A stretch of DNA of 59,188 nucleotides from an uncultured Lachnospiraceae bacterium. Lineage in GTDB: Bacteria; Bacillota; Clostridia; Lachnospirales; Lachnospiraceae. Below are positions 25,747-34,493 of the stretch, one piece after another. Each line of letters starts with the position of its first letter. Positions within the stretch are counted from its first letter, which is position 1. The position numbers were made by a program, and so were the translations under genes. Location of the stretch: assembly GCA_934402515.1 (NCBI GenBank), contig CAKRTZ010000007.1, forward strand, positions 1 to 59,188, given 5' to 3'. The notes under the pieces were generated by a model. The model was not told the origin of the DNA. It made no database searches and worked only from the letters and a program-made list of their open reading frames with translations.

Positions 25747-27945
25747 TTGAGAAGACCTTTATGTCTGGTCTGCCTGCTGATTCTGGGAATGTTTTTCCTC
25801 TATGGGCAGTGCAGACCTTTGACCTTTCCGGATTATTCCGCAATGGAGAAAAGACAAGTGGAATTGACTGGAAAAGTCAGCCGGAAACTATATCAGACGG
25901 ATTTTCAGGGAGAATCGGTCTGTCTGGTGTATCTGACGGAGATTTCCGGAGCCGGGATGTTGATGGAGACAGGTTTTTCCCCGCCGGAGGGAGTACGAGT
26001 CTATGTGGACAGAGAACCGGCATGGGGAAGTACCATCGTTGTGAAAGGCAAGCTCCGAAACTTCCGTGAACCCACCAATCCCGGTGAATTTGATGCCAGA
26101 CTTTACTATCAGACGCTGGGTTTACAATTTGATTTGACTAAGGCAGTCATTCTGCGGGAGAGTATTTCCTATGATAAACCAAGGGAATGGCTGTGGCATC
26201 TTAGAGGGCATCTGGCAGGAGAACTTCGTCATTATCTGACGGAGGAGGATTCCTCGGTGGTCTGCACCATGCTTTTGGGAGAGAAAAGTACGCTGGATGC
26301 CCAGACGAAAGATTTATTTAAACGCAATGGTGTGATCCACATCCTGACGGTGTCCGGGTTACATATTTCTATTTTAGGAATGGGGCTGTATCGACTTTTT
26401 CGCCGGGCATTTCTTCCGATTTTGCCTGCAGCCTTGTTGTCTATGACAGTCATGCTTGCCTACGGGGCGATGGTGGGGCCGGGAGCCTCCTCTTTCCGGG
26501 CATTATTTATGTTTGGAATGCATCTGTTTGCCGATGTGTGCGGCAGAACCTATGATCTTTTGACAGCGCTGGCTCTTGCTGCCGTGCTGCTTCTTTTTCA
26601 GGAACCGTTGTATCTGTACAACAGCGGTTATCTGTTTTCTTTTGCCTCTGTCTTTGCAATCGGGGCGATTTTTCCGCAATTTACAACTGCAAAATGGATG
26701 CAGGGCTTCACTTCGGGAATGGTAATTTTTCTTGTGACTTTTCCCATCCATCTTTGGTTCTACTTTGAATATCCTTTTATTTCCATGTTTTTGAACTTAA
26801 TCATTATTCCGTTGATGAGTGTGTTGTTGAAGGGTGCGGTATTTTTACTTTTCAGCGCCTGTCTGGTGCCTTTCATCGGAGAGACCCTGGCTTCACTGGC
26901 AGCAATTCCGGTACATTGGATTCTTGGGCTTTACCGGTTGTTATGTCGGACGGGGGACTCTCTTTCCTGGTTTAGCGAGGTGGTGGGACGACCCTCTGTT
27001 TGGCAGGTAGTTTTTTATTATGTAATTCTTCTCACGGTCTGGCAGCTTTGGCAGCATCGAAAGGAATTCACCGGTGGCGCGCGGTTTGCCTGGTTTTGTC
27101 TGGCAGTGATGATTCTGACCTTTCGCCCACCGGAGGGATTCAAGGTGGTGTTTCTGGATGTGGGACAGGGGGAAGGCATCTATGTGGCCACGGAAGACGG
27201 TCATCGTTATCTTTTTGATGGAGGAAGTACCTCCCGCAGTAATATCGGAAAGAATGTGCTTGTTCCCTTTTTGAAGCAGGAAGGCGTTGGAGAACTGGAT
27301 TGCGTGTTTCTGTCCCACCCGGATGAGGATCACATTTCGGGAGTCCTGGAAATGCTGGAGGGTGAAACGGAACTGGGCATAAGGATTAAGGCGGTGGCGC
27401 TGCCGGATATTGCAGATGCGGTAAGAGGAGATTCCTATCGGAAACTGGAACAGGCAGCGAAGGCGGCAGGGTGTAAGATACTTTATCTTTCTAGCGGAAT
27501 GATACTGCAAAACGGAGGGCTGACCATCCGCTGCGTCAATCCTAAGAAGGGTGCCTATATCGAAGAGGCAAATGAATACTCAGCCTGCTTTCTGGTGGAA
27601 CAAGGCAGGTTTCAGGTGCTTCTCACCGGGGATATTACCGGTATCAGTGAACAACAGATGTGGCAGGAGATACAGCCCTATCTTAATTCAGAATCCGGAT
27701 TTCTGGTCTGGAAGATTGCCCATCATGGTTCCCGGTTTTCCACACCTCAGGAGTTCTTGAGCGATGTGCAGCCTGATGTGGCAGTGATTTCCTGCGGGTC
27801 TGATAATTCCTATGGACATCCTCATGAGGAATTGCTGCAGCGCCTGGAAACCACCTCTGCCAGAATCTACCGCACCGACTATCACGGCGCCATTATCATG
27901 GAGGTTCGGAGGGGAAAGGTGAGGTGCAGGAGTTTTTTGAAGTGA
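25747..27945 (+). CDS. comEC: ComEC/Rec2 DNA-uptake channel
   Basis: A 732-residue polytopic protein that moves single-stranded DNA across the membrane in competence. Domains in order: an N-terminal soluble part with the family LRNFREPTNPGEFD segment, the competence membrane domain (MLLGEKSTLDAQTKDLFKRN, TVSGLHISILG), and a C-terminal metallo-beta-lactamase domain (VFLDVGQGEG, SHPDEDHISG, LTGDI, AHHGS). The start is TTG at 25747, six bases after the GerMN stop, with only a weak AGAAGAG upstream, which suggests coupling. Confidence 0.93.
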   Translation: MRRPLCLVCLLILGMFFLYGQCRPLTFPDYSAMEKRQVELTGKVSRKLYQTDFQGESVCLVYLTEISGAGMLMETGFSPPEGVRVYVDREPAWGSTIVVKGKLRNFREPTNPGEFDARLYYQTLGLQFDLTKAVILRESISYDKPREWLWHLRGHLAGELRHYLTEEDSSVVCTMLLGEKSTLDAQTKDLFKRNGVIHILTVSGLHISILGMGLYRLFRRAFLPILPAALLSMTVMLAYGAMVGPGASSFRALFMFGMHLFADVCGRTYDLLTALALAAVLLLFQEPLYLYNSGYLFSFASVFAIGAIFPQFTTAKWMQGFTSGMVIFLVTFPIHLWFYFEYPFISMFLNLIIIPLMSVLLKGAVFLLFSACLVPFIGETLASLAAIPVHWILGLYRLLCRTGDSLSWFSEVVGRPSVWQVVFYYVILLTVWQLWQHRKEFTGGARFAWFCLAVMILTFRPPEGFKVVFLDVGQGEGIYVATEDGHRYLFDGGSTSRSNIGKNVLVPFLKQEGVGELDCVFLSHPDEDHISGVLEMLEGETELGIRIKAVALPDIADAVRGDSYRKLEQAAKAAGCKILYLSSGMILQNGGLTIRCVNPKKGAYIEEANEYSACFLVEQGRFQVLLTGDITGISEQQMWQEIQPYLNSESGFLVWKIAHHGSRFSTPQEFLSDVQPDVAVISCGSDNSYGHPHEELLQRLETTSARIYRTDYHGAIIMEVRRGKVRCRSFLK

Positions 27946-27988
27946 AGTAAGTTTCCGGATGTATGTAGAATGAGCAGTGGATGCAGGC

Positions 27989-28445
27989 ATGACATATAGA
28001 GGAAGCAGCGAGATCATGTTTATGGACTGAGAAAACTTGAGATGGCTGGGGGAGACATATAGAGGAACTAAAGAGATTGTGCTTATAGGTTGGAAAAACT
28101 TGAGATGGTTGGGGCATGACATATAGAGGAACTAAAGAGCCCGTGCTTATGGGTCGGAAAAGCATGAGGTTGTGAAGGCATGACATATAAAGAAGATAGA
28201 AAAGTTGTGTTTATGGGTAAAATGGCAAGAAAAATACCTTGTAGTTGCAGAAAAATCATCAGGAAGAGCACATAAGCTAGCGATGAAAAGTGACTTATAG
28301 GTTATAGTCTTGAAATCTCATAGAAAGGAGACATATAAGATGCATGCAAATAATGTATTTATGGGTCGTAGTCAAAAAGTTATTAGGAGAATGACCTACT
28401 AATTGGATGTAAGACTTATGCTATGGGTCACATGAAGCTGACCGG
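27989..28445 (+). repeat. Tandem array of seven 63-64 bp degenerate repeats
   Basis: Each unit starts near ATGACATATAGAGGAA and carries, exactly 30 bases later in six of the units, a second block of the form YTTATGGGT (seventh unit CTATGGGT). Unit starts are at about 27989, 28052, 28116, 28180, 28264, 28328 and 28391, so spacings are 63, 64, 64, 84, 64 and 63. The spacing is not a multiple of three, so the array is not a coding repeat, although short frames such as MTYRGTKEPVLMGRK appear in single units. It fills the 544-base gap between comEC and the next gene; nothing else is seen there. Confidence 0.85.
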
Positions 28446-28489
28446 GGAACTGCAGAAAACTGTTGAAACAAAACAAGGAGGACTCAGTA

Positions 28490-29284
28490 ATGAAAAAATT
28501 ATATTATGAACTTGAAAAAAAGAGAAACTATTATGTCAGGATAAAGGAAAAAGCCGAGAAGTCATTGAAAGGGGCACCTAAAGAAGGACGACTGCGAGTG
28601 GCGAACAGAAAAGGGGCGCCCCAGTACTACTTATTGACGCAGTCTGGTGATACCAGTGGAACTTATATTAAACGTAAAAATCTCTCCATTGCAAAGAAAC
28701 TTGCACAAAGGGATTATGACAGGAAAGTTGTCGCAGTGGCGGAAAGGTATTGCACAGCCATTGATCGGTTCCTGAAAATATGTCCAAAGCAGGAAATTTC
28801 TGCACTTCATTTGGATAATCCAGGAAGAAACAAACTGATTCAACCTTATGAACTGTCTGATGAGGAATTTGTAAAACGGTGGCAGGAGGTGTCCTATCAG
28901 GGGAAGAATTTTGATACGGATGCATCAGAGATTTTTACAAATCGTGGAGAACGGGTGCGTTCAAAATCAGAGAAAATGATTGCAGATAAACTATTCGAGA
29001 TGGGAATTCCCTATCGCTATGAATATCCAGTGCAACTGAAAGGGTATGGAACGATCTATCCGGACTTTACGATTTTAAATACAAATCTACGGAAAGAAAT
29101 TATATTGGAACACCTGGGGATGATGGATAACCCGGAGTATTGTATCAAAGCGTTGGAAAAGATACAGACCTATGAGAAAAATGGGATCTTTCCGGGAGAA
29201 CAATTGCTGCTTACCTTTGAGACTGCGGTGATGCCGTTGGATACACGGATCCTGAAAAATATGTTTGAGAAATTTATTCTATAA
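28490..29284 (+). CDS. Hypothetical protein with a PD-(D/E)XK nuclease-like C-terminus (264 aa)
   Basis: No exact family recognised. The N-terminal 130 residues are basic and helical (LYYELEKKRNYYVRIKEKAEK) with a beta-type QYYLLTQSGDTSGTYIKR stretch. The C-terminal half has a nuclease-like series: a glutamate helix RSKSEKMIADKLFEMGI, then YPDFTIL, then IILEHLGMMD, consistent with a restriction-endonuclease-like fold in which the usual lysine is replaced. Function unknown. The start is set by GGAGG eight bases before the ATG at 28490. The gene lies immediately after the 64-bp repeat array. Confidence 0.7.
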   Translation: MKKLYYELEKKRNYYVRIKEKAEKSLKGAPKEGRLRVANRKGAPQYYLLTQSGDTSGTYIKRKNLSIAKKLAQRDYDRKVVAVAERYCTAIDRFLKICPKQEISALHLDNPGRNKLIQPYELSDEEFVKRWQEVSYQGKNFDTDASEIFTNRGERVRSKSEKMIADKLFEMGIPYRYEYPVQLKGYGTIYPDFTILNTNLRKEIILEHLGMMDNPEYCIKALEKIQTYEKNGIFPGEQLLLTFETAVMPLDTRILKNMFEKFIL

Positions 29285-29411
29285 AACCTTTTAATTCATA
29301 TGTAAGTCCGATTTATCGTACATAATGTCTTATATAATCGTTTTAACAAAGGGCAAGGAAAGAAACTTTGCAGACAGATTAACAGAAAAGGAAAGTGAAG
29401 GGACGATGTAT

Positions 29412-29816
29412 ATGAGACTGGGAGTAAATCAGAAAAAAACAGCAAGAAAAGAGGTCCTCTTTTTGTTGGTGGCAGCAGTATTGGTGGTGATAACTGTTCT
29501 TATGGTATATTTCACCAGACAGCATATCCAACAGCGGAAAGGCGATGCCATTCAGAGGGAGGAAACGGAAGAAAACTACCGTGAGATGGAGGAACAATAC
29601 TGCTCTCAAGTGCAGGATGTGATGGCGAAGGCAGGCTATCCCAATAGTGGCGTTACCATGACTTATGTGACTTCCGAGGATGGAAGCAGACAATATATGG
29701 TACAGATTCACCATAGACGTCTGGAAAAGATGAAAACAGAGGATCAGGAACAGTTGAAACAGGAAGTATCCCATATAAAACTGACAGTTGGATCCTGTTA
29801 TCTTTCCTTAACATAA
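29412..29816 (+). CDS. Hypothetical single-pass membrane protein (134 aa)
   Basis: Short basic N-terminus, one membrane helix (EVLFLLVAAVLVVITVLMVYF, about residues 15-35), then a charged, coiled-coil-like external or internal region (REETEENYREMEEQYCSQV) and a small beta-type end. No family recognised. Starts at 29406 and 29412 are both possible next to AAGGGA; 29412 has the better spacing. Confidence 0.6.
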   Translation: MRLGVNQKKTARKEVLFLLVAAVLVVITVLMVYFTRQHIQQRKGDAIQREETEENYREMEEQYCSQVQDVMAKAGYPNSGVTMTYVTSEDGSRQYMVQIHHRRLEKMKTEDQEQLKQEVSHIKLTVGSCYLSLT

Positions 29817-29904
29817 TAGAAACCATAATTTTTAATAGCGTGTTTATGAATTTGGGCTTATAATGATGGGGATGCTAGTAACGAAAAGAAAGGAAGCAGA
29901 TTCC

Positions 29905-30381
29905 ATGAATAATCCCAAAACAGGTGAACGTTATCGACATTTTAAAGGCAGGGATTACGAGATCGTAGCGATTGCCACTCACACAGAGACAGAAGAAAAG
30001 TTAGTGATATATAAAGCCTTGTATGGCAACTATGAGATATACGCCAGACCGCTGTCCATGTTCTTAGAAAAGGTGGACCGTGAGAAATATCCAGACGCAA
30101 CGCAGGAGTACCGTTTTGAGCGGATTGACGGACAGGAGCAGCCAAGCGAAGAAGAGGGCGAGGTAGATCCGAATCTTCTGGCATTTTTAAATGCAGAGAG
30201 TTTCCATGACAAGGTGGAATTACTGGAAAGCATTCAGGACAAGATCACAGACTCATTGATCGACAGTTTTGCTGCAGCGTCGGATCTGGAAATCAAGCCG
30301 GGACCGGTGGATGACCGCTACAGGGAACTTAGGAACTGCCTTCTGACTCATGCAAGATTTGAGTGCGACAGACTACGTTAA
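29905..30381 (+). CDS. DUF1653-domain protein (158 aa)
   Basis: The N-terminal 65 residues match DUF1653: PKTGERYRHFKGRDYEIVAIA, LVIYKALYGNYEIYARPLSMF and the closing VDREKYP. The C-terminal 80 residues are acidic and helical with no known domain. Function unknown. The ATG at 29905 is chosen as the residue just before the conserved domain, with AAAGGAAG about ten bases upstream. Confidence 0.82.
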   Translation: MNNPKTGERYRHFKGRDYEIVAIATHTETEEKLVIYKALYGNYEIYARPLSMFLEKVDREKYPDATQEYRFERIDGQEQPSEEEGEVDPNLLAFLNAESFHDKVELLESIQDKITDSLIDSFAAASDLEIKPGPVDDRYRELRNCLLTHARFECDRLR

Positions 30382-30460
30382 ACACAAATGGTAAAACACT
30401 GTGTGCCATAGTGAGACATTGAGGTGACATCCGTAACCTACCTGCCGGAAAGGATTTCCT

Positions 30461-31519
30461 ATGGGTAAGGAATGGAAGATTGTGATTGGTGTTTCTACCA
30501 GAGCTTTGTTTGACTTGCGTAAAGAAAATGAAATCTTTCAAAAAGAAGGACGAAAGGCATACTGTGAGTATCAGCAGGTGCATGAAGAAGAGGTGTTGGA
30601 GCCGGGGCCGGGTTTTAGTCTGATTCGGGCCTTACTGGGAATCAATGAACTTCCGGGTCAGGAAAATGGAGTGGAAGTTGTGATTCTTTCCCACAACTCA
30701 CCGGAAGTGTCACTTCGCGTCTTTCATTCCATTGAATATTATGGACTGCCCATTCGACGTGCAGTTTTTGCCAGTGGAGCTTCCATTGCACCTTATCTGA
30801 GTGCTTTTCATGTGGATCTGTTTCTTTCAGCCTGTGAAGCGGATGTACAGGCTGCCATTGATTCCGGTATAGCTGCCGGGGTCATCTGCCAGGAATGGGA
30901 TGAGGAGGCAGTGCGAAAACAGGATGATGAAATCCGGATTGCCTTTGATGGGGATGCGGTTCTTTTTTCCGATGAGGCAGAACAGATTTTTAAGGAAAAA
31001 GGACTGGAGGCCTTTGAGGAAAGTGAACGGAGCAGAGCATGCTGTCCCTTGCCGGAAGGCCCTTTTGCAAGGCTGCTCAAAAAGTTTTCCGTGATGCGCA
31101 GAGAATGTGGAGAGGAAATGCCCATCCGTATTGCACTGGTAACTGCCAGAAGTGCGCCGGCTCATGAAAGAGTCATCCGTACCCTGAGAGAATGGAAAGT
31201 GTGGGTGGATGAAGCCTTTTTCCTGGGTGGTATCTCTAAGAAAGAATTTCTGCGGGCATTCGGTGCACATATATTTTTTGATGACCAACAGGTACATACC
31301 AATCTGGCAGCACAGGCGGTGCCGGCAGCGAGAGTACCCTACAAACGAGAACGACAGAATTATCATTATAGAACCTATGAAAAAGAACAAAGAGAAAAAA
31401 TTTCCGGATCAGGCAAAGAGCCAGCAGACTTCCCGGAGCAGAGAACAGACCAAACGCCTGGCATCGGAACAGGAAGAACTGCTTTCCCGCATTGCACAGC
31501 CCTTGCTAAAATGGTATGA
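30461..31519 (+). CDS. Cytosolic 5'-nucleotidase (cN-I-like)
   Basis: A 352-residue protein of the 5'-nucleotidase family PF06189, which hydrolyses nucleoside monophosphates. Visible are IGVSTRALFDLRKENEIF, VVILSHNSPEVSLRVF, the HAD-type DGDAVLFSDEAE (about residue 166) and FFDDQQVH near 280. The family normally ends soon after the VPAARVPY segment. Here the frame runs on for about 50 unusual residues and overlaps mutY by 143 bases, so the true C-terminus may be read-through or a lost stop. GGAAAGGA precedes the ATG. Confidence 0.83.
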   Translation: MGKEWKIVIGVSTRALFDLRKENEIFQKEGRKAYCEYQQVHEEEVLEPGPGFSLIRALLGINELPGQENGVEVVILSHNSPEVSLRVFHSIEYYGLPIRRAVFASGASIAPYLSAFHVDLFLSACEADVQAAIDSGIAAGVICQEWDEEAVRKQDDEIRIAFDGDAVLFSDEAEQIFKEKGLEAFEESERSRACCPLPEGPFARLLKKFSVMRRECGEEMPIRIALVTARSAPAHERVIRTLREWKVWVDEAFFLGGISKKEFLRAFGAHIFFDDQQVHTNLAAQAVPAARVPYKRERQNYHYRTYEKEQREKISGSGKEPADFPEQRTDQTPGIGTGRTAFPHCTALAKMV

Positions 31520-32564
31520 TAGCAACAGGCGTGTTTTACCGTGGCGTGAAGATCCTACTCCCTATCATGTATGGGTGTCAGAAATCATGCTGCAACAAAC
31601 CCGGGTGGAGGCGGTAAAAGAGTACTATCACCGTTTCTTAAGGGCACTTCCCACAAATAAAGACCTGGCAGAAGCCGGAGAGGATCTTTTATTGAAACTG
31701 TGGGAGGGGCTGGGATATTACAATCGTGTACGCAATATGCAGAAATGTGCACAGGTAATTGAACAGCAATATAGTGGAATTATGCCGGGAAAATTTGAGG
31801 ATCTGCTCACACTGCCCGGAATTGGAAACTACACTGCCGGAGCCATTTCTTCTATTGCATTCGGACAGGTAAATCCGGCAGTGGATGGAAATGTTCTAAG
31901 AGTGGTAACCAGAATCCTTATGGATGACACGGACATTATGAATACCGGCTTCCGCAGTAAAGTGGAGCATTCACTGCGGCTGGTGATGTCAGGGGAACGT
32001 CCCGGTGATTATAATCAGGCTATGATGGACATCGGAGCCACAGTATGTGTGCCCAATGGGGCGCCCCACTGTGAAGAATGTCCGCTTAATCAGTTTTGCA
32101 GAGCCTATGCAGAAAATGCACAGATGCAGTACCCGGTGAAAAAAGCGAAGAAAGAAAGACGCATAGAGGACAAGACCGTTCTTCTTCTGTTGGATGCAGA
32201 CCGGATTGCGCTGCATAAACGCCCGGCGAAGGGGCTGTTGGCGGGAATGTATGAATTTCCCATGCTTGAGGGAAAGCATACAGATGAGGAAGTCCTGCAA
32301 TATCTAAGGGAGCAGGGACTCCAGACCATCCAGATTCTTCCACTTGGAGAAGCAAAGCACATTTTTTCCCATATAGAATGGCATATGACAGGATATTGGG
32401 TGCGCGTGGACGAGCTTACCCCCTTTCGGTCCGAAACACAGAATGAACTGGCAGACGGTACAGTCTTTGTGGAAATGGAGAAAGCGAGTCGTGAGTATGC
32501 CATTCCATCGGCCTTTGCCGCCTATTCCAGACAATTTAACCTGAAAAGAGGAGTGCAACAGTGA
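31377..32564 (+). CDS. mutY: A/G-specific adenine glycosylase
   Basis: A 395-residue base-excision repair enzyme that removes adenine opposite 8-oxoguanine. Seen are LPWREDPTPYHVWVSEIML with catalytic Glu, QQTRV, the helix-hairpin-helix LPGIGNYTAGAISSIAFG with VDGNV holding the catalytic Asp, four cysteines for an iron-sulfur cluster (C-x7-C-x2-C-x5-C in CVPNGAPHCEECPLNQFC), and a C-terminal NUDIX-like domain (GLLAGMYEFP). The start is uncertain: ATG 31377 lacks a ribosome site and lies inside the 5'-nucleotidase frame. Confidence 0.92.
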   Translation: MKKNKEKKFPDQAKSQQTSRSREQTKRLASEQEELLSRIAQPLLKWYDSNRRVLPWREDPTPYHVWVSEIMLQQTRVEAVKEYYHRFLRALPTNKDLAEAGEDLLLKLWEGLGYYNRVRNMQKCAQVIEQQYSGIMPGKFEDLLTLPGIGNYTAGAISSIAFGQVNPAVDGNVLRVVTRILMDDTDIMNTGFRSKVEHSLRLVMSGERPGDYNQAMMDIGATVCVPNGAPHCEECPLNQFCRAYAENAQMQYPVKKAKKERRIEDKTVLLLLDADRIALHKRPAKGLLAGMYEFPMLEGKHTDEEVLQYLREQGLQTIQILPLGEAKHIFSHIEWHMTGYWVRVDELTPFRSETQNELADGTVFVEMEKASREYAIPSAFAAYSRQFNLKRGVQQ

Positions 32565-33586
32565 AACTATTATCATTTGCAATACCATGCTACAATTCGG
32601 AAGCTTATATGAAAAACTGTATTGAATCTCTGCTTCCCGGAGGAGAGGATGTGGAGATTCTGATCGTGGATGACGGGTCGAAGGATGGCACCGCACAGAT
32701 TGCCGATGAGTACCAGGCAAAGTACCCGACTATTGTCAAGGCAATCCATAAAGAAAACGGAGGACATGGCTCTGCTGTAAATGCCGGTATTGAAAATGCC
32801 ACAGGTTTATATTTTAAAGTAGTAGACAGTGATGACTGGGTAAAAGAGAGTGCTTACCAGAAAATTCTGGATACCTTACGGGAACTCACCGGAGGGGAGA
32901 GAACGTTAGATATGCTCATCAGTAATTTTGTCTATGAAAAAGTCGGAGAAAAGCGTAACAAAGTGATGCGTTATCAACATGCAATTCCGGAAGGAGTTCT
33001 GTTTGGCTGGGATGATGTGCGCCATTTTTTCAAGGGACAATATATCCTGATGCACTCGGTAATCTATCGTACGAAACTGTTGCGTGAGTGTGGACTCAAA
33101 CTTCCGGAGCATACTTTCTATGTAGATAACATTTATGTATATGAGCCCCTTCCTTATGTGAAAACCATGTATTACCTGGATGTGAATTTCTATCGTTATT
33201 ACATAGGACGTGCAGACCAGTCTGTAAACGAACAGGTCATGATTTCAAGAATTGACCAGCAGATCAAGGTCAATAAACTGATGGTGGACTATTTCGTAGA
33301 GAATAGAGCAAAAATCTGCAGCAATAAAAAACTGCGCTCCTATATGCTCAACTATCTGGAGATTATTACCACCATTTCTACCGTGTTGGCGATCAAATCC
33401 GGTACAGAGGAAAATCTGGCAAAGAGAAAGGAACTCTGGGAGTACATTAAAGCAAAAGATGTGTTGCTGTTCAGCCATCTGCGCTATGGTTTACTGTGCG
33501 GATCTACCAATCTGCCGGGTAAAGGAGGCAGAAAGATTTCTGTCAGCGGATATCGTCTGGCACAGAAAGTGTTTAAATTTAACTGA
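32561..33586 (+). CDS. Family 2 glycosyltransferase
   Basis: A 341-residue GT-A enzyme. The N-terminus has LLSFAIPCYNSEAYM, ILIVDDGSKDGTAQ and the DXD motif VVDSDDWV (about residue 90), which bind the nucleotide-sugar and metal. No membrane helix is seen. The acceptor is unknown; surface polysaccharide or glycolipid is the usual role. The start is GTG overlapping the mutY stop, with AAGAGGAG upstream. The stop overlaps the next gene (TGATG). Confidence 0.88.
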   Translation: MKLLSFAIPCYNSEAYMKNCIESLLPGGEDVEILIVDDGSKDGTAQIADEYQAKYPTIVKAIHKENGGHGSAVNAGIENATGLYFKVVDSDDWVKESAYQKILDTLRELTGGERTLDMLISNFVYEKVGEKRNKVMRYQHAIPEGVLFGWDDVRHFFKGQYILMHSVIYRTKLLRECGLKLPEHTFYVDNIYVYEPLPYVKTMYYLDVNFYRYYIGRADQSVNEQVMISRIDQQIKVNKLMVDYFVENRAKICSNKKLRSYMLNYLEIITTISTVLAIKSGTEENLAKRKELWEYIKAKDVLLFSHLRYGLLCGSTNLPGKGGRKISVSGYRLAQKVFKFN

Positions 33587-34491
33587 TGAGTAATCTGGAG
33601 TATTACAAAGTCTTTTATACAGCAGCGCGCCATGCCAGTCTCACGGTGGCGGCAAAGGAACTTTCCATTTCCCAGCCTGCGGTCAGTCAGACCATAAAAC
33701 TTCTGGAAGAGGAACTGGGGGCAAAGCTTTTTACCCGGGTTTCCCGGGGAATCCGGCTCACCCCGGAAGGAGAACTGCTTTACCCTTTTGCGGAGCAGGC
33801 AGTGAAAAGTGTGGAACAGGGCGAACAGAAACTGCGGGAAATGTTAAACCTGGATCTGGGAGAAGTACGGATCGGAGCCAGTGATATGACCTTGCGATTC
33901 TATCTGCTGCCTTATCTGGAAATCTTTCATGAGAGGTATCCGGCCATTAAGGTAAATGTCACCAATGCCCCCACACCGGCGACCCTGGAGCTGCTTTCAA
34001 AAGGAGAGATTGATTTTGGCGTAGTGAGCACTCCCTTTGAGAGCGGAGAAAATATTCAGGTGATCCCGGTAAAGGAAATTGAGGATGTGTTTGTGGCAGG
34101 ACGCAGGTTCATCACCTACAAAAACCGCATGCTGGATTTGCAGGAACTGGAGCATATGCCAATTATTTCTTTGGAGCAGCGAACCAGTACCCGCAGCTAT
34201 ATGGATCGTTTCCTGTGGGAAAACGGAGTGACACTGCAGCCGGAGTTTGAACTTGCCACCAGTGATATGATCGTTCAGTTTGCCCTTCGTAATCTGGGAG
34301 TGGGAAGCGTGATGAAGGAGTTTGCCAGAGAAGATCTGGAAAACGGAAAACTGTTTGAACTTAGATTTAATAAAATCATTCCCAAACGCCAGTTTTGTGT
34401 GGTGACAGACAGAAAAAGAAAACTTTCACCGGCAGCAGAACGGGTGTTGGCAATTATAAACGGAGATCAGTGTGAACGGAGAACAGAGTAG
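33586..34491 (+). CDS. LysR family transcriptional regulator
   Basis: A 301-residue regulator with an N-terminal winged helix-turn-helix (YYKVFYTAARHASLTVAAKE, ISQPAVSQTIKLLEEELGA) and a substrate-binding-like effector domain (about 90-295). Its position between a glycosyltransferase and holA, with coupled translation, is unusual for LysR proteins, which are normally divergent from their target. Target and ligand are not evident. Confidence 0.92.
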   Translation: MSNLEYYKVFYTAARHASLTVAAKELSISQPAVSQTIKLLEEELGAKLFTRVSRGIRLTPEGELLYPFAEQAVKSVEQGEQKLREMLNLDLGEVRIGASDMTLRFYLLPYLEIFHERYPAIKVNVTNAPTPATLELLSKGEIDFGVVSTPFESGENIQVIPVKEIEDVFVAGRRFITYKNRMLDLQELEHMPIISLEQRTSTRSYMDRFLWENGVTLQPEFELATSDMIVQFALRNLGVGSVMKEFAREDLENGKLFELRFNKIIPKRQFCVVTDRKRKLSPAAERVLAIINGDQCERRTE

Positions 34492-34493
34492 AG

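Noticed and set aside
27688..28271. Minus-strand proteins with repeated PLYVMP-type segments in the repeat array
   Set aside because: They arise from reading the 64-bp repeat on the other strand, overlap comEC, lack ribosome sites and change frame between units.
27989..28445. Repeat array as a CRISPR locus
   Set aside because: The units are degenerate, 63-64 bp apart, with conserved blocks and no unique spacers between identical short repeats, and no cas genes are near.
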